64,000 nucleotides of DNA from Curvibacter sp. AEP1-3. GTDB lineage: Bacteria > Pseudomonadota > Gammaproteobacteria > Burkholderiales > Burkholderiaceae_C. Below the pieces are notes generated by a model that did not search any database, was not told the DNA's origin, and saw only the letters and a list, made by a program, of their open reading frames with translations. Positions within the stretch are counted from its first letter, which is position 1, and each line of letters starts with the position of its first letter. The position numbers were made by a program, and so were the translations under genes. Positions 35,987-43,845 of this stretch are shown one piece after another. Where the stretch lies: assembly GCF_002163715.1 (NCBI RefSeq), contig NZ_CP015698.1:3388201-3452200 (forward strand), given 5' to 3'.

Positions 35987-36865
35987 ATGTTTGAATTGCG
36001 TTTGATGTGTCCCGAAGACCGGGTCGAAAACCTGAGTGATGCGCTGGACGCGTTGGATGCGCTGAGTGTCAGTGTGGAAGATGCTGATGCCCAAACCGAT
36101 GCCGAGCAAGCGTTGTTCGGTGAACCCGGAATGCCGCCGCCCAAAGACGGGTGGCAGCGTTCCCGCGTGATTGCATTGTTTGCGGATCGCGCCCAAGCGG
36201 ATGAAGCGGCCCAGTTGTTGTCTGCCCAAGACTTCTTTGAGGGTTGCCGTATCTTGGGTATCGAGGTGCTCGAGGACCAGGACTGGGTGCGTTTGACCCA
36301 GTCGCAGTTTGCGCCGGTAGAGATCACCCCTGAGTTCTGGATCGTGCCGACCTGGCATGAGCCGCCGGTACAGGCCAAAGAGGTAATTCGTCTGGATCCT
36401 GGCTTGGCGTTCGGCACGGGGACGCACCCCACCACGCGCATGTGCTTGCGCTGGATTGCGCGTAATGGCGGTTCCGGTCGGGTGCTGGACTATGGGTGCG
36501 GATCAGGCATTCTGGCCATAGGTGCAGCCAAATTCGGTGCTACGGAAGTGATCGCTGTTGACATTGATCAGGCCGCTGTGGATTCCACTGTCTTGAATGC
36601 CGAAGCAAATCACGTCACATTGGTGTCCGGGTTACCTGAGGCAGCTCAAGGGGTATTCGATGTGGTGCTCGCCAACATCCTGGCCACGCCCTTGAAGGTG
36701 CTTGCTCCGCTGCTATGTGCGCATGTGAAGGCGGGTGGCCATCTTGTGCTTGCCGGGATTCTGGAGCGGCAGGCGGAAGAGTTAAAGGCAGCTTATTCGC
36801 CGTACTGCAAACTGTCTGTGGCAGACACCGAGGACGGCTGGATCTTGATGACTGCCGCAGTCTGA
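35987..36865 (+). CDS. prmA: Ribosomal protein L11 methyltransferase PrmA
   Basis: S-adenosylmethionine-dependent methyltransferase that trimethylates L11. The start at 35987 (MFELRLMCPEDRVENLSDAL) gives 292 residues, the normal length. The linker motif RLDPGLAFGTGTHPTTRMCL, motif I RVLDYGCGSGILAIGAAKFGA and the NPP-like motif DVVLANILATPL are present. Its position after accBC is common in beta- and gammaproteobacteria. Confidence 0.95.
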   Translation: MFELRLMCPEDRVENLSDALDALDALSVSVEDADAQTDAEQALFGEPGMPPPKDGWQRSRVIALFADRAQADEAAQLLSAQDFFEGCRILGIEVLEDQDWVRLTQSQFAPVEITPEFWIVPTWHEPPVQAKEVIRLDPGLAFGTGTHPTTRMCLRWIARNGGSGRVLDYGCGSGILAIGAAKFGATEVIAVDIDQAAVDSTVLNAEANHVTLVSGLPEAAQGVFDVVLANILATPLKVLAPLLCAHVKAGGHLVLAGILERQAEELKAAYSPYCKLSVADTEDGWILMTAAV

Positions 36866-36898
36866 TTGCGGTGATTGCGCCCACTACAATGTGACGCA

Positions 36899-37969
36899 AT
36901 GAGTCTGATTACCCAATGCCCGGCATGCTCCACGATGTTCAAGGTCGTGCCGGACCAGTTGCGTATATCCGATGGTTGGGTTCGTTGTGGGCAGTGTGAT
37001 GAAGTTTTCGATGCCAACGCGAATCTTCACTCCGAGCCTGTTCCCGTGTCTCTGGAGCCGGAGCCCCCGCGTGATCCTGTAGCCACCACCAGCCCTGATC
37101 CGGACTGGGCTGCTTCTCTGCGATTCGCGTCTGACGAATCTCCTAAAGAGACAGAGGATGATGCCTCCAACATGTCATTCACTGCGGAACAGTCAGACGC
37201 CGCTTTACGCGATCACTTACATCCTGACGAATCTCTTCCGGTCGGCACACCGGTCAATGAGTCCTCTGACACGGGATTGGATGATTTCTTGTCGCAGAGC
37301 CCCAAATCACTCGCGCAAACTCCCGGTGTGGATCACGAGACACCGCCGTTGGATGCGCCTGCGGAGCCCCCTCTGGAAACTTTGTCGGGTGCGGCGCCCC
37401 GTTACACACAAGCCCATGTGAAAGTCGCAGAGAAGGATGAGGTTAAACAGCCCTCGTTCATGCGGGAAGGGCGGGGCAAGAGCATTTGGCACAAAACAGG
37501 CGTACGTATTGTTCTGGGGCTATCGGGCATGGTGTTGATCGGGGCGTTGGCAGTGCAAGTTGCCGTCCATGAGCGAGATCGTTGGGCCGCCTATGAGCCA
37601 TCCACGCTGCCTGCGCTGGAGGCTTTGTGTGAGGTGATGGATTGCAGCGTAAGTCCATTGCGTAACATTGAAGCGGTGGTGATCGATAGTTCATCGTTCA
37701 CCAAGGTTCGAACCGATGTGTATCGGCTCAATGTTGCTTTGAAAAATAATGGTCCTGTCCCTGTTGCTCCGCCCGCGTTGGAGCTGACTCTCACGGATAT
37801 GCAGGACCAAAGCCTGATACGTCGTGTTCTTAAGCCGCAAGATATAGGTTTTAAAGCGAATACCTTGGAGCCAGATGCAGAGTTTTCAGCGGTACTTCCC
37901 ATTGCTGTGAAAGCAGGGAACTCTTCAGAGCGCGTGTCTGGGTACCGGCTACTTGCCTTTTATCCTTGA
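36899..37969 (+). CDS. Zinc-ribbon and DUF3426 membrane protein
   Basis: A 356-residue protein starting with an MJ0042-type zinc ribbon (CPACSTMFKV then CGQCDEVFDA, two CxxC pairs within residues 7-38). A long acidic, Pro/Ser-rich disordered region (about residues 45-190) follows, then one membrane segment (VLGLSGMVLIGALAVQVAV) and a periplasmic DUF3426 domain with NPL-like strands (VYRLNVALKNNGPVPVAPPALELTLTD). It follows prmA by 33 bases, the usual neighbourhood. Function is unknown; an envelope stress or regulatory role is conceivable but not shown. Confidence 0.85.
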   Translation: MSLITQCPACSTMFKVVPDQLRISDGWVRCGQCDEVFDANANLHSEPVPVSLEPEPPRDPVATTSPDPDWAASLRFASDESPKETEDDASNMSFTAEQSDAALRDHLHPDESLPVGTPVNESSDTGLDDFLSQSPKSLAQTPGVDHETPPLDAPAEPPLETLSGAAPRYTQAHVKVAEKDEVKQPSFMREGRGKSIWHKTGVRIVLGLSGMVLIGALAVQVAVHERDRWAAYEPSTLPALEALCEVMDCSVSPLRNIEAVVIDSSSFTKVRTDVYRLNVALKNNGPVPVAPPALELTLTDMQDQSLIRRVLKPQDIGFKANTLEPDAEFSAVLPIAVKAGNSSERVSGYRLLAFYP

Positions 37970-37993
37970 TCGGCTTGTGGTGCCAACAAAAAA

Positions 37994-38020
37994 GCCCGGG
38001 GCCTATGGCGCCGGGCTTTT
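37994..38020. terminator. Bidirectional terminator between convergent genes
   Basis: GCCCGG/CCGGGC stem with an inner GGCC...GGC extension, AAAAAA on the left and TTTT on the right, so it can end transcription from both sides. Confidence 0.85.
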
Positions 38021-38038
38021 CTACTTCAGGCAGGCCGC

Positions 38039-38440
38039 TTAGGGCTTGCTGGAAGTAGGGAATGGCCACGCAGCTTGTGGATTCAGCGTGGTTTGTGCCG
38101 CAGGGGCAGCGGCAGGCTTGGCAGCTGGTGCCTTTGCAGCCTTCTTTGCAGCAGGCTTCTTGGCAGCAGGAGCTGCGGCCTTTTTGGCGGGAGCGGCTTT
38201 CTTCGCTGCTACGGCCTTTTTGGCAGGAGCTGCTGCTTTTTTAGCAGGAGCTGCGGCCTTTTTGGCGGGAGCGGCTTTCTTCGCTGCTACGGCCTTTTTG
38301 GCAGGAGCTGCTGCTTTTTTAGCAGGAGCTGCGGCCTTTTTGGCGGGAGCGGCTTTCTTCGCTGCTACGGCCTTTTTGGCAGGAGCTGCTTTCTTCGCGG
38401 GAGCGGCCTTCTTAGCGGCCGGTTTTTTTGCAGTTGCCAT
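38039..38440 (-). CDS. Histone H1-like Ala/Lys/Pro-rich DNA-binding protein
   Basis: A 133-residue, extremely basic protein built from AAPAKKA- and AVAAKKA-type units, with an Ala/Pro C-terminal tail ending AAWPFPTSSKP. Such lysine-rich H1-like proteins (compare Bordetella BpH1 and Pseudomonas AlgP) bind DNA and compact the nucleoid. The ATG at 38440 was chosen because AGGAG lies six bases before it; an ATG immediately upstream is possible. The central part is a near-perfect 78-base tandem repeat (26 residues), so the length may vary between strains. Confidence 0.88.
   Translation of the reverse strand: MATAKKPAAKKAAPAKKAAPAKKAVAAKKAAPAKKAAAPAKKAAAPAKKAVAAKKAAPAKKAAAPAKKAAAPAKKAVAAKKAAPAKKAAAPAAKKPAAKKAAKAPAAKPAAAPAAQTTLNPQAAWPFPTSSKP
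38168..38390 (-). repeat. 78-bp tandem repeat in the histone H1-like gene
   Basis: Units begin at about 38168, 38246 and 38324, each starting AGGAGCTGCGGCC. The first two are identical by eye and the third diverges near 38390. Each encodes 26 residues. Confidence 0.9.
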
Positions 38441-38469
38441 CATGTTCTCCTTGATCAAGGTGCAAGAAG

Positions 38470-38534
38470 CACTTTCCGCTGCGTATCTGGCAGAAAGTGA
38501 TTCATGCCACTGGGCGCTATCCCAGCGGCATGAA
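38470..38534. other. Two strong hairpins upstream of the histone H1-like gene
   Basis: CACTTTC/GAAAGTG (38470-38476 with 38493-38499) and TTCATGCC-x-CTGGG / CCCAG-x-GGCATGAA (38501-38514 with 38521-38534). The second is a 13-pair stem with a single mismatch. No T-tract follows on either side, so it is not an intrinsic terminator. It lies in the leader of the H1-like gene and downstream of nrdB. Confidence 0.7.
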
Positions 38535-38611
38535 CTCGGTGTCGCACACCCATTGCACTGAACGAGCAGCAGCAGAACAGGGGCGAAAACTGGAGCGGCA
38601 TAACGAGTTGA

Positions 38612-39799
38612 TTAATCCCAGGACAGCGCGCCGCCGGACTGGTACTCGATAACACGCGTTTCGAAGAAGTTACGTTCCTTCTTCAAGTCAATCATTTCGC
38701 TCATCCACGGGAACGGATTTTCCTCATTCGGGAAAAGCGGCTCCAAGCCGATTTGTGTGGCCCGGCGATTTGCGATGTAGCGTAAGTAGCCCTTAAACAT
38801 CGAAGCATTCATGCCGAGCACACCGCGTGGCATGGTGTCTTCCGCATAACGGTACTCGAGTTCGACGGCCTTCTCGAAAAGTGCCTTGATCTCCGCCTTG
38901 AATTCGGGCGTCCACAGATGAGGGTTTTCCAGCTTCAACTGATTGATCAGGTCGATACCGAAATTGCAGTGCATCGACTCATCGCGAAGAATATATTGAT
39001 ACTGTTCAGCAGCACCAGTCATCTTGTTCTGGCGACCCAAAGCGAGAATTTGGGTGAAGCCCACATAGAAGAACAGGCCTTCCATCAGGCAGGCAAATAC
39101 GATCAGGGACTTCAGCAGCACTTGATCGCTTTCAGGCGTACCCGTGTGGAAGTTCGGGTCCATGATAGCTTCAATGAAGGGGATCAAAAACTCGTCTTTA
39201 TCGCGGATGGACTGGACTTCGTTATACGCGTTGAAGATTTCGCTCTCATCCAGACCCAGGGACTCCACGATGTATTGATACGCGTGGGTGTGAATGGCCT
39301 CTTCGAATGCCTGACGCAACAGGAACTGCCGGCATTCAGGCGCGGTGATGTGGCGATAAGTACCCAACACAATGTTGTTGGCGGCCAAGGAATCTGCAGT
39401 CACAAAGAAGCCGAGGTTGCGCTTGACGATGCGGCGCTCGTCTTCAGTAAGTCCATTGGGATCCTTCCACAACGCGATGTCGCGCGTCATGTTGACCTCT
39501 TGGGGCATCCAGTGATTGGCGCATGTGGCGAGGTATTTTTCCCAGGCCCATTTGTATTTAAACGGGACCAACTGATTGACGTCAGTTTGTCCGTTGATGA
39601 TGCGTTTGTCGGATGCCTTGACGCGATGTCCGCCGGCACTCAGCTTGGCAGCTGGCATCGCAGCGGACAGCGGGGTAACTGATGTTTGAGCCGCGAATAC
39701 AGAAGACACTGGTGCCTGCGCTACTGCGTCATTTCCAGACGGATTGCGCGCGTAATTCAACGGCGATGCGGGCTTGACTTCTTCGTCCCAGGACAACAT
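38612..39799 (-). CDS. nrdB: Class Ia ribonucleotide reductase beta subunit NrdB
   Basis: Di-iron tyrosyl-radical subunit that supplies the radical for deoxyribonucleotide synthesis. The start at 39799 ([17 protein letters not shown]) gives 395 residues. Iron-ligand and radical-region segments are visible: [20 protein letters not shown] (ExxH), [17 protein letters not shown] (ExxH) and [13 protein letters not shown]. The C-terminus [12 protein letters not shown] contains the conserved Tyr and tail that dock on NrdA. It lies downstream of nrdA on the same strand, separated by 119 bases with two hairpins. Confidence 0.96.
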   Translation of the reverse strand: MLSWDEEVKPASPLNYARNPSGNDAVAQAPVSSVFAAQTSVTPLSAAMPAAKLSAGGHRVKASDKRIINGQTDVNQLVPFKYKWAWEKYLATCANHWMPQEVNMTRDIALWKDPNGLTEDERRIVKRNLGFFVTADSLAANNIVLGTYRHITAPECRQFLLRQAFEEAIHTHAYQYIVESLGLDESEIFNAYNEVQSIRDKDEFLIPFIEAIMDPNFHTGTPESDQVLLKSLIVFACLMEGLFFYVGFTQILALGRQNKMTGAAEQYQYILRDESMHCNFGIDLINQLKLENPHLWTPEFKAEIKALFEKAVELEYRYAEDTMPRGVLGMNASMFKGYLRYIANRRATQIGLEPLFPNEENPFPWMSEMIDLKKERNFFETRVIEYQSGGALSWD

Positions 39800-39828
39800 A
39801 GATGATTCCAATTTGCAGATTATGTGAG

Positions 39829-39917
39829 CAGTGAATTGAATTGAAAAGTAATCATGCAATTCACTGAAAATTTGTGTTGTTCAATAGCATCGCAATTTGC
39901 ACCGCGACGCTATTGAA
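39829..39917 (-). other. Paired hairpins in the nrdA-nrdB intercistronic region
   Basis: TTCAATAGC/GCTATTGAA (39880-39888 with 39909-39917, with further CGC/GCG pairing inside) starts two bases after the nrdA stop. CAGTGAATTG/CAATTCACTG (39829-39838 with 39857-39866) follows. Neither has a long T-tract, so partial termination or RNA processing is more likely than full termination. Confidence 0.7.
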
Positions 39918-39918
39918 A

Positions 39919-42837
39919 TCATTGGCAGGACTCGCAAGTCGGGTCATCAACGCCGCAGAACTTGATGTCAGTTGCAGCATTGCTGGCCAACTCCATCTGG
40001 GCTTGTGCCGCAGCAGCCGCAGCTTCCAAGGCGCTCGACATTTTGGTGGAGCCTTGCGCATCGTTGCCGGATGACACTGCATTCAAACGTCCCGCTGTGA
40101 CGGTCGATTTTTCAGCGTGTGTCGCAGACATCGTGCGGAGGTAGTAGGTGGTTTTCAGTCCACGCAACCAAGCCAGTTTGTAGGTCTCATCCAGCTTCTT
40201 GCCGGAAGCACCGGCCATGTAGATGTTGAGAGATTGCGCTTGATCAATCCACTTCTGGCGACGTGCCGCAGCTTCCACCAACCAGCGGGTTTCCACTTCG
40301 AATGCAGTGGCATAGAGCTGCTTGATTTCTTGAGGCACGCGATCGATCGGGCTCAAGGAGCCGTCGAAATGCTTCAGGTCCATGACCATCACGTCGTCCC
40401 ACAAGCCAAGGCGCTTGAGGTCGCGCACCAAGTAGCTGTTAATGACGGTGAATTCACCGGACAGGTTGGACTTGACCGACAGGTTGCCGAAGCAGGGCTC
40501 GATGGATGCGTCCACGCCAATGATGTTGGAGATTGTCGCAGTCGGCGCAATGGCCACGCAGTTGGAGTTGCGCATGCCGTCAGCGGCAATCTTGTTGCGC
40601 AAGGCGTTCCAGTCCAGTGTGGAAGAGCGGTCAACTTCCACATATCCGCCACGGGCGTTAGCCAACATGTCCAGAGTGTCTGGTGGCAACACGCCCTTGT
40701 CCCACAGGCTGCCCTTGTAGCTGTGGTACTTGCCCCGCTCACGGGCCAAATCAGTGGAAGCCCAGTAGGCGTAATAGCTGATCGCTTCCATGGATTGGTC
40801 TGCGAACTCTACAGCCGCGTCGCTGGCATAAGGAATGCGCAGTTCATACAGGCTGTCCTGGAAAGCCATCAGACCCAAGCCCACGGGGCGGTGGCGCATG
40901 TTGGAGTCACGCGCCTTTTTCACCGCGTAGTAGTTGATGTCAATCACGTTGTCCAACATGCGCATAGCGGTGGAGATCGTGCGCTTGAGCTTGTCGTGGT
41001 CGAGTGCGCCGTCTTTCAAGTGTTGCAGCAGGTTCACGGAGCCCAGATTGCACACGGCTGTCTCAGTGTCGGATGTGTTCAGGGTAATTTCGGTGCACAG
41101 ATTGGAGGAATGCACCACACCTGCGTGCTGTTGTGGGGAACGCACGTTACATGCGTCTTTGAATGTGATCCATGGATGTCCGGTTTCGAACAGCATGGTC
41201 AGCATCTTGCGCCACAGATCGCTGGCTTGTACGGTGCGGGATGGCTTGATCTCACCACGCGCCGCTTTCTCTTCGTAGGCGACATAGGCCTTCTCGAATT
41301 CCGCGCCAAACAGGTCGTGCAAGTCGGGCACGTTGGACGGGGAGAACAGGGTCCAAGTGCCTTTTTCCATTACTCGGCGCATAAACAAGTCCGGAATCCA
41401 ATTCGCGGTATTCATGTCGTGGGTACGGCGGCGGTCGTCGCCGGTGTTCTTGCGCAACTCCAGGAACTCTTCGATGTCCAAGTGCCATGTCTCGAGGTAA
41501 GTACAAACAGCACCTTTGCGCTTGCCACCTTGGTTCACAGCCACGGCAGTGTCGTTCACCACTTTCAGGAACGGTACCACCCCTTGAGATTCGCCATTGG
41601 TTCCCTTGATGTGGGAGCCCAGTGCACGTACGCGTGTCCAGTCATTGCCCAGACCGCCCGCAAACTTGGAAAGAAGTGCGTTCTCTTTGATAGATTCGTA
41701 AATGCCATCCAGATCGTCAGGCACCGTGGTCAGGTAGCAGCTGGACAGTTGTGAGCGCAAAGTACCGCTGTTAAACAGAGTCGGTGTGCTGGACATGAAG
41801 TCAAAGCTGGACAGCACTTCGTAAAACTCGATCGCGCGGGCTTCACGGTCAATTTCGTTCAGGGACAGACCCATTGCCACGCGCATGAAAAACGCCTGGG
41901 GCAACTCAATGCGGGTTTTGCCTTCGTGCAGGAAGTAGCGGTCATACAAGGTTTGCAGGCCGAGGTAGTCAAACTGCAAATCGCGGCCGGCCTTGAGGGC
42001 GTTACCCAAGCGCTTCAAATCGAACTGCTGAAGCTTTTCGTCCAGAAGTTCTGCGGCGATACCACGCTTGATAAAACCGGGGAAATAGTCCGCATAGGCT
42101 TCCTGCATATCGGCCTGAGCCACATCGCGGCCCAAGACTTCACGGGAGATCGTGTGAAACAGCAGCCGCGCAGTGGCGTAGGTGTAGTCCGGGTCTTTTT
42201 CAATCAGGGTACGAGCCGCCAAAATGGCCGCTTTGTAGACCTCGTCCAACGGCACACCGTCGTAGAGGTTGCGCATGGTTTCCGCAAGGATCGGGGCCGC
42301 CTTGACATCAGCTCCCAAACCAGAACAGGCCGTTTCGATACGGGACTGGAGCTGAGCCAGATCCAAAGGCACCCGCTGACCGTTGTCAATGACGTGAATG
42401 ACGGGCGCTGCAGGAGCCTCTGTAGCCACTTGTTTGGCCCGCTCTTGGGTGCGGCGCTCACGGTAAAGAACGTATGCACGTGCAATTTCATGGTGGCCGC
42501 CGCGCATCAGGCCCAACTCGACCTGGTCTTGCACGTCTTCAATATGGAAAGTTCCACCGCCGGGCCGTGAACGGACCAAGGCGCGGATGACCTGCTGGGT
42601 CAACCCATCAACGGTTTCCCGAACGCTGGCGGATGCAGCGCCTTGGGTGCCGTGTACCGCGAGAAATGCCTTCATCATGGCAACTGCGATCTTGTTCGGC
42701 TCAAAGGGCACGACGGCGCCATTGCGGCGAATGATCTGGTACTGCGCAAATGCGTTTGTTACGGACGATTCTGCGCCCGGGACGGGAGACAGCAGAGGGG
42801 CTGTAGTGGTTGGTACAGCAGTAGAAATAGATTGCAT
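39919..42837 (-). CDS. nrdA: Class Ia ribonucleotide reductase alpha subunit NrdA
   Basis: Catalytic subunit reducing ribonucleoside diphosphates. The ATG at 42837 was chosen because GAGGA lies five bases upstream; an ATG at 42888 has no such site. At 972 residues it is much longer than E. coli NrdA (761). The extra length is N-terminal: one ATP-cone (YQIIRRNGAVVPFEPNKIAV) and a second cone-like region (VIDNGQRVPLDLAQLQSRIE). This arrangement resembles the Pseudomonas aeruginosa enzyme. Active-site motif NLCTEITL, radical-transfer Tyr pair in KTTYYLRTM, and the C-terminal redox pair CESC are present. A NrdR-box pair lies upstream. Confidence 0.96.
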   Translation of the reverse strand: MQSISTAVPTTTAPLLSPVPGAESSVTNAFAQYQIIRRNGAVVPFEPNKIAVAMMKAFLAVHGTQGAASASVRETVDGLTQQVIRALVRSRPGGGTFHIEDVQDQVELGLMRGGHHEIARAYVLYRERRTQERAKQVATEAPAAPVIHVIDNGQRVPLDLAQLQSRIETACSGLGADVKAAPILAETMRNLYDGVPLDEVYKAAILAARTLIEKDPDYTYATARLLFHTISREVLGRDVAQADMQEAYADYFPGFIKRGIAAELLDEKLQQFDLKRLGNALKAGRDLQFDYLGLQTLYDRYFLHEGKTRIELPQAFFMRVAMGLSLNEIDREARAIEFYEVLSSFDFMSSTPTLFNSGTLRSQLSSCYLTTVPDDLDGIYESIKENALLSKFAGGLGNDWTRVRALGSHIKGTNGESQGVVPFLKVVNDTAVAVNQGGKRKGAVCTYLETWHLDIEEFLELRKNTGDDRRRTHDMNTANWIPDLFMRRVMEKGTWTLFSPSNVPDLHDLFGAEFEKAYVAYEEKAARGEIKPSRTVQASDLWRKMLTMLFETGHPWITFKDACNVRSPQQHAGVVHSSNLCTEITLNTSDTETAVCNLGSVNLLQHLKDGALDHDKLKRTISTAMRMLDNVIDINYYAVKKARDSNMRHRPVGLGLMAFQDSLYELRIPYASDAAVEFADQSMEAISYYAYWASTDLARERGKYHSYKGSLWDKGVLPPDTLDMLANARGGYVEVDRSSTLDWNALRNKIAADGMRNSNCVAIAPTATISNIIGVDASIEPCFGNLSVKSNLSGEFTVINSYLVRDLKRLGLWDDVMVMDLKHFDGSLSPIDRVPQEIKQLYATAFEVETRWLVEAAARRQKWIDQAQSLNIYMAGASGKKLDETYKLAWLRGLKTTYYLRTMSATHAEKSTVTAGRLNAVSSGNDAQGSTKMSSALEAAAAAAQAQMELASNAATDIKFCGVDDPTCESCQ

Positions 42838-42932
42838 GATTTCCTCGTCTAAATCGATGTTTTTTTGTGGTGATCCGGTGTCAGTCATGGTTGTCACGGT
42901 GACGCCATATGTCCATGCGCAACAATCAGGGC

Positions 42933-42980
42933 ACACTATATCTGGGGTCTGGGGTGGTGACAAGCCACTACCGGTAGTGT
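42933..42980 (-). promoter_or_regulatory. Candidate NrdR-box pair upstream of nrdA
   Basis: ACACTATATCTGGGGT (42933-42948) and CCACTACCGGTAGTGT (42965-42980) are both 16-base sites resembling ACACwATATATwGTGT. Their starts are 32 bases apart, the three-helical-turn spacing typical of NrdR sites. The second contains a perfect 14-base palindrome. The rest of the 366-base gap 42838-43203 shows no gene. Confidence 0.7.
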
Positions 42981-43203
42981 ATCTGCCTCGAGGCAGTGAT
43001 TTGCTCAGCGCAAACCCGAGGGTGTATCTGCACCAGTGTTTTCATGGCGCTGCAGAGCCTTGAAATCCTGTGTTTTTGCGCCCTATCGCAAGTGTTGACG
43101 CGGTTCAGCAGCACATTTCATCGGGAATCGCGCGCCGGTTCTGAATGCGCACTATTCGGGTGCGTTCAAACAGGCTTCAAAATTTATTTCGAGATGTGCG
43201 AAC

Positions 43204-43845
43204 TCAGATTTGTCCGGTGTCGCTTTGTGGCACCCCGGCAGGAAAATGCCATCCGGAAATTTCTGGCCAAAGCTTCAGTTCGGGCCATTGAAATCCTGGT
43301 CCCGGGTCGGTTTTACGACCCGGGGCAATGTGTTCATGTCCGGCTAGGTATTGAATCTGGTAGTTTTGTGCAATCGCCCCACACAAGCGGTGAAGGCTTT
43401 CATACTGAGGCGGAGTGAACCTGTCCTCCTCGGTTCCTTCCAGCTCAATACCGATGGAGTCATCGTTGCAGTTGTCGCGATCCCGGTAGTAGGACTTGCC
43501 CGCATGCCACGCGCGTTCGTTACAACTGACAAACTGCAAAACTACCCCGGATCTCCGTATGAAGAAGTGGCTCGAAACCTCCATGCCCCGTATGGTTTGG
43601 AAGTAAGGGTGAGCATCCCAGTCCAAAGTGTTGGTGAAAAGTTGCTGTACCTCGGGGCCGCCATACACACCCGGCGGTAGAGATATGGAGTGGATAACCA
43701 CCAGGTCGACAACTGCGCTAGCGGGTCTGGGGCCGAAGTTGGGAGAGGGTATTTGCTGTGCTTCGGACCACCATCCGGCGTCCCAACCGGATGCATTAGG
43801 CAGTGCGGGGTCAGGGTGTCTTGTCACGGTCTTCCCCGGGTACAT
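43204..43845 (-). CDS. ampD: 1,6-anhydro-N-acetylmuramyl-L-alanine amidase AmpD
   Basis: Cytoplasmic zinc amidase that splits anhydro-MurNAc-peptides during wall recycling and thereby limits AmpR-type beta-lactamase induction. The 213-residue protein has VVIHSISLPPGVYGG with the zinc His, SSHFFIRRSGVVLQFVSCNERAWHAGKS with the second His, and HEHIAPGRKTDPGPGFQW with the third His and Asp. The start is uncertain: ATG at 43845 overlaps the pilR end by 35 bases, while GTG at 43827 has a GGGGA site and less overlap. Mpl in this window performs the later recycling step. Confidence 0.93.
   Translation of the reverse strand: MYPGKTVTRHPDPALPNASGWDAGWWSEAQQIPSPNFGPRPASAVVDLVVIHSISLPPGVYGGPEVQQLFTNTLDWDAHPYFQTIRGMEVSSHFFIRRSGVVLQFVSCNERAWHAGKSYYRDRDNCNDDSIGIELEGTEEDRFTPPQYESLHRLCGAIAQNYQIQYLAGHEHIAPGRKTDPGPGFQWPELKLWPEISGWHFPAGVPQSDTGQI

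Noticed and set aside
38168..38390. CRISPR-like array
   Set aside because: The repeats are contiguous 78-bp units in frame inside a histone H1-like gene, with no unique spacers and no cas genes.
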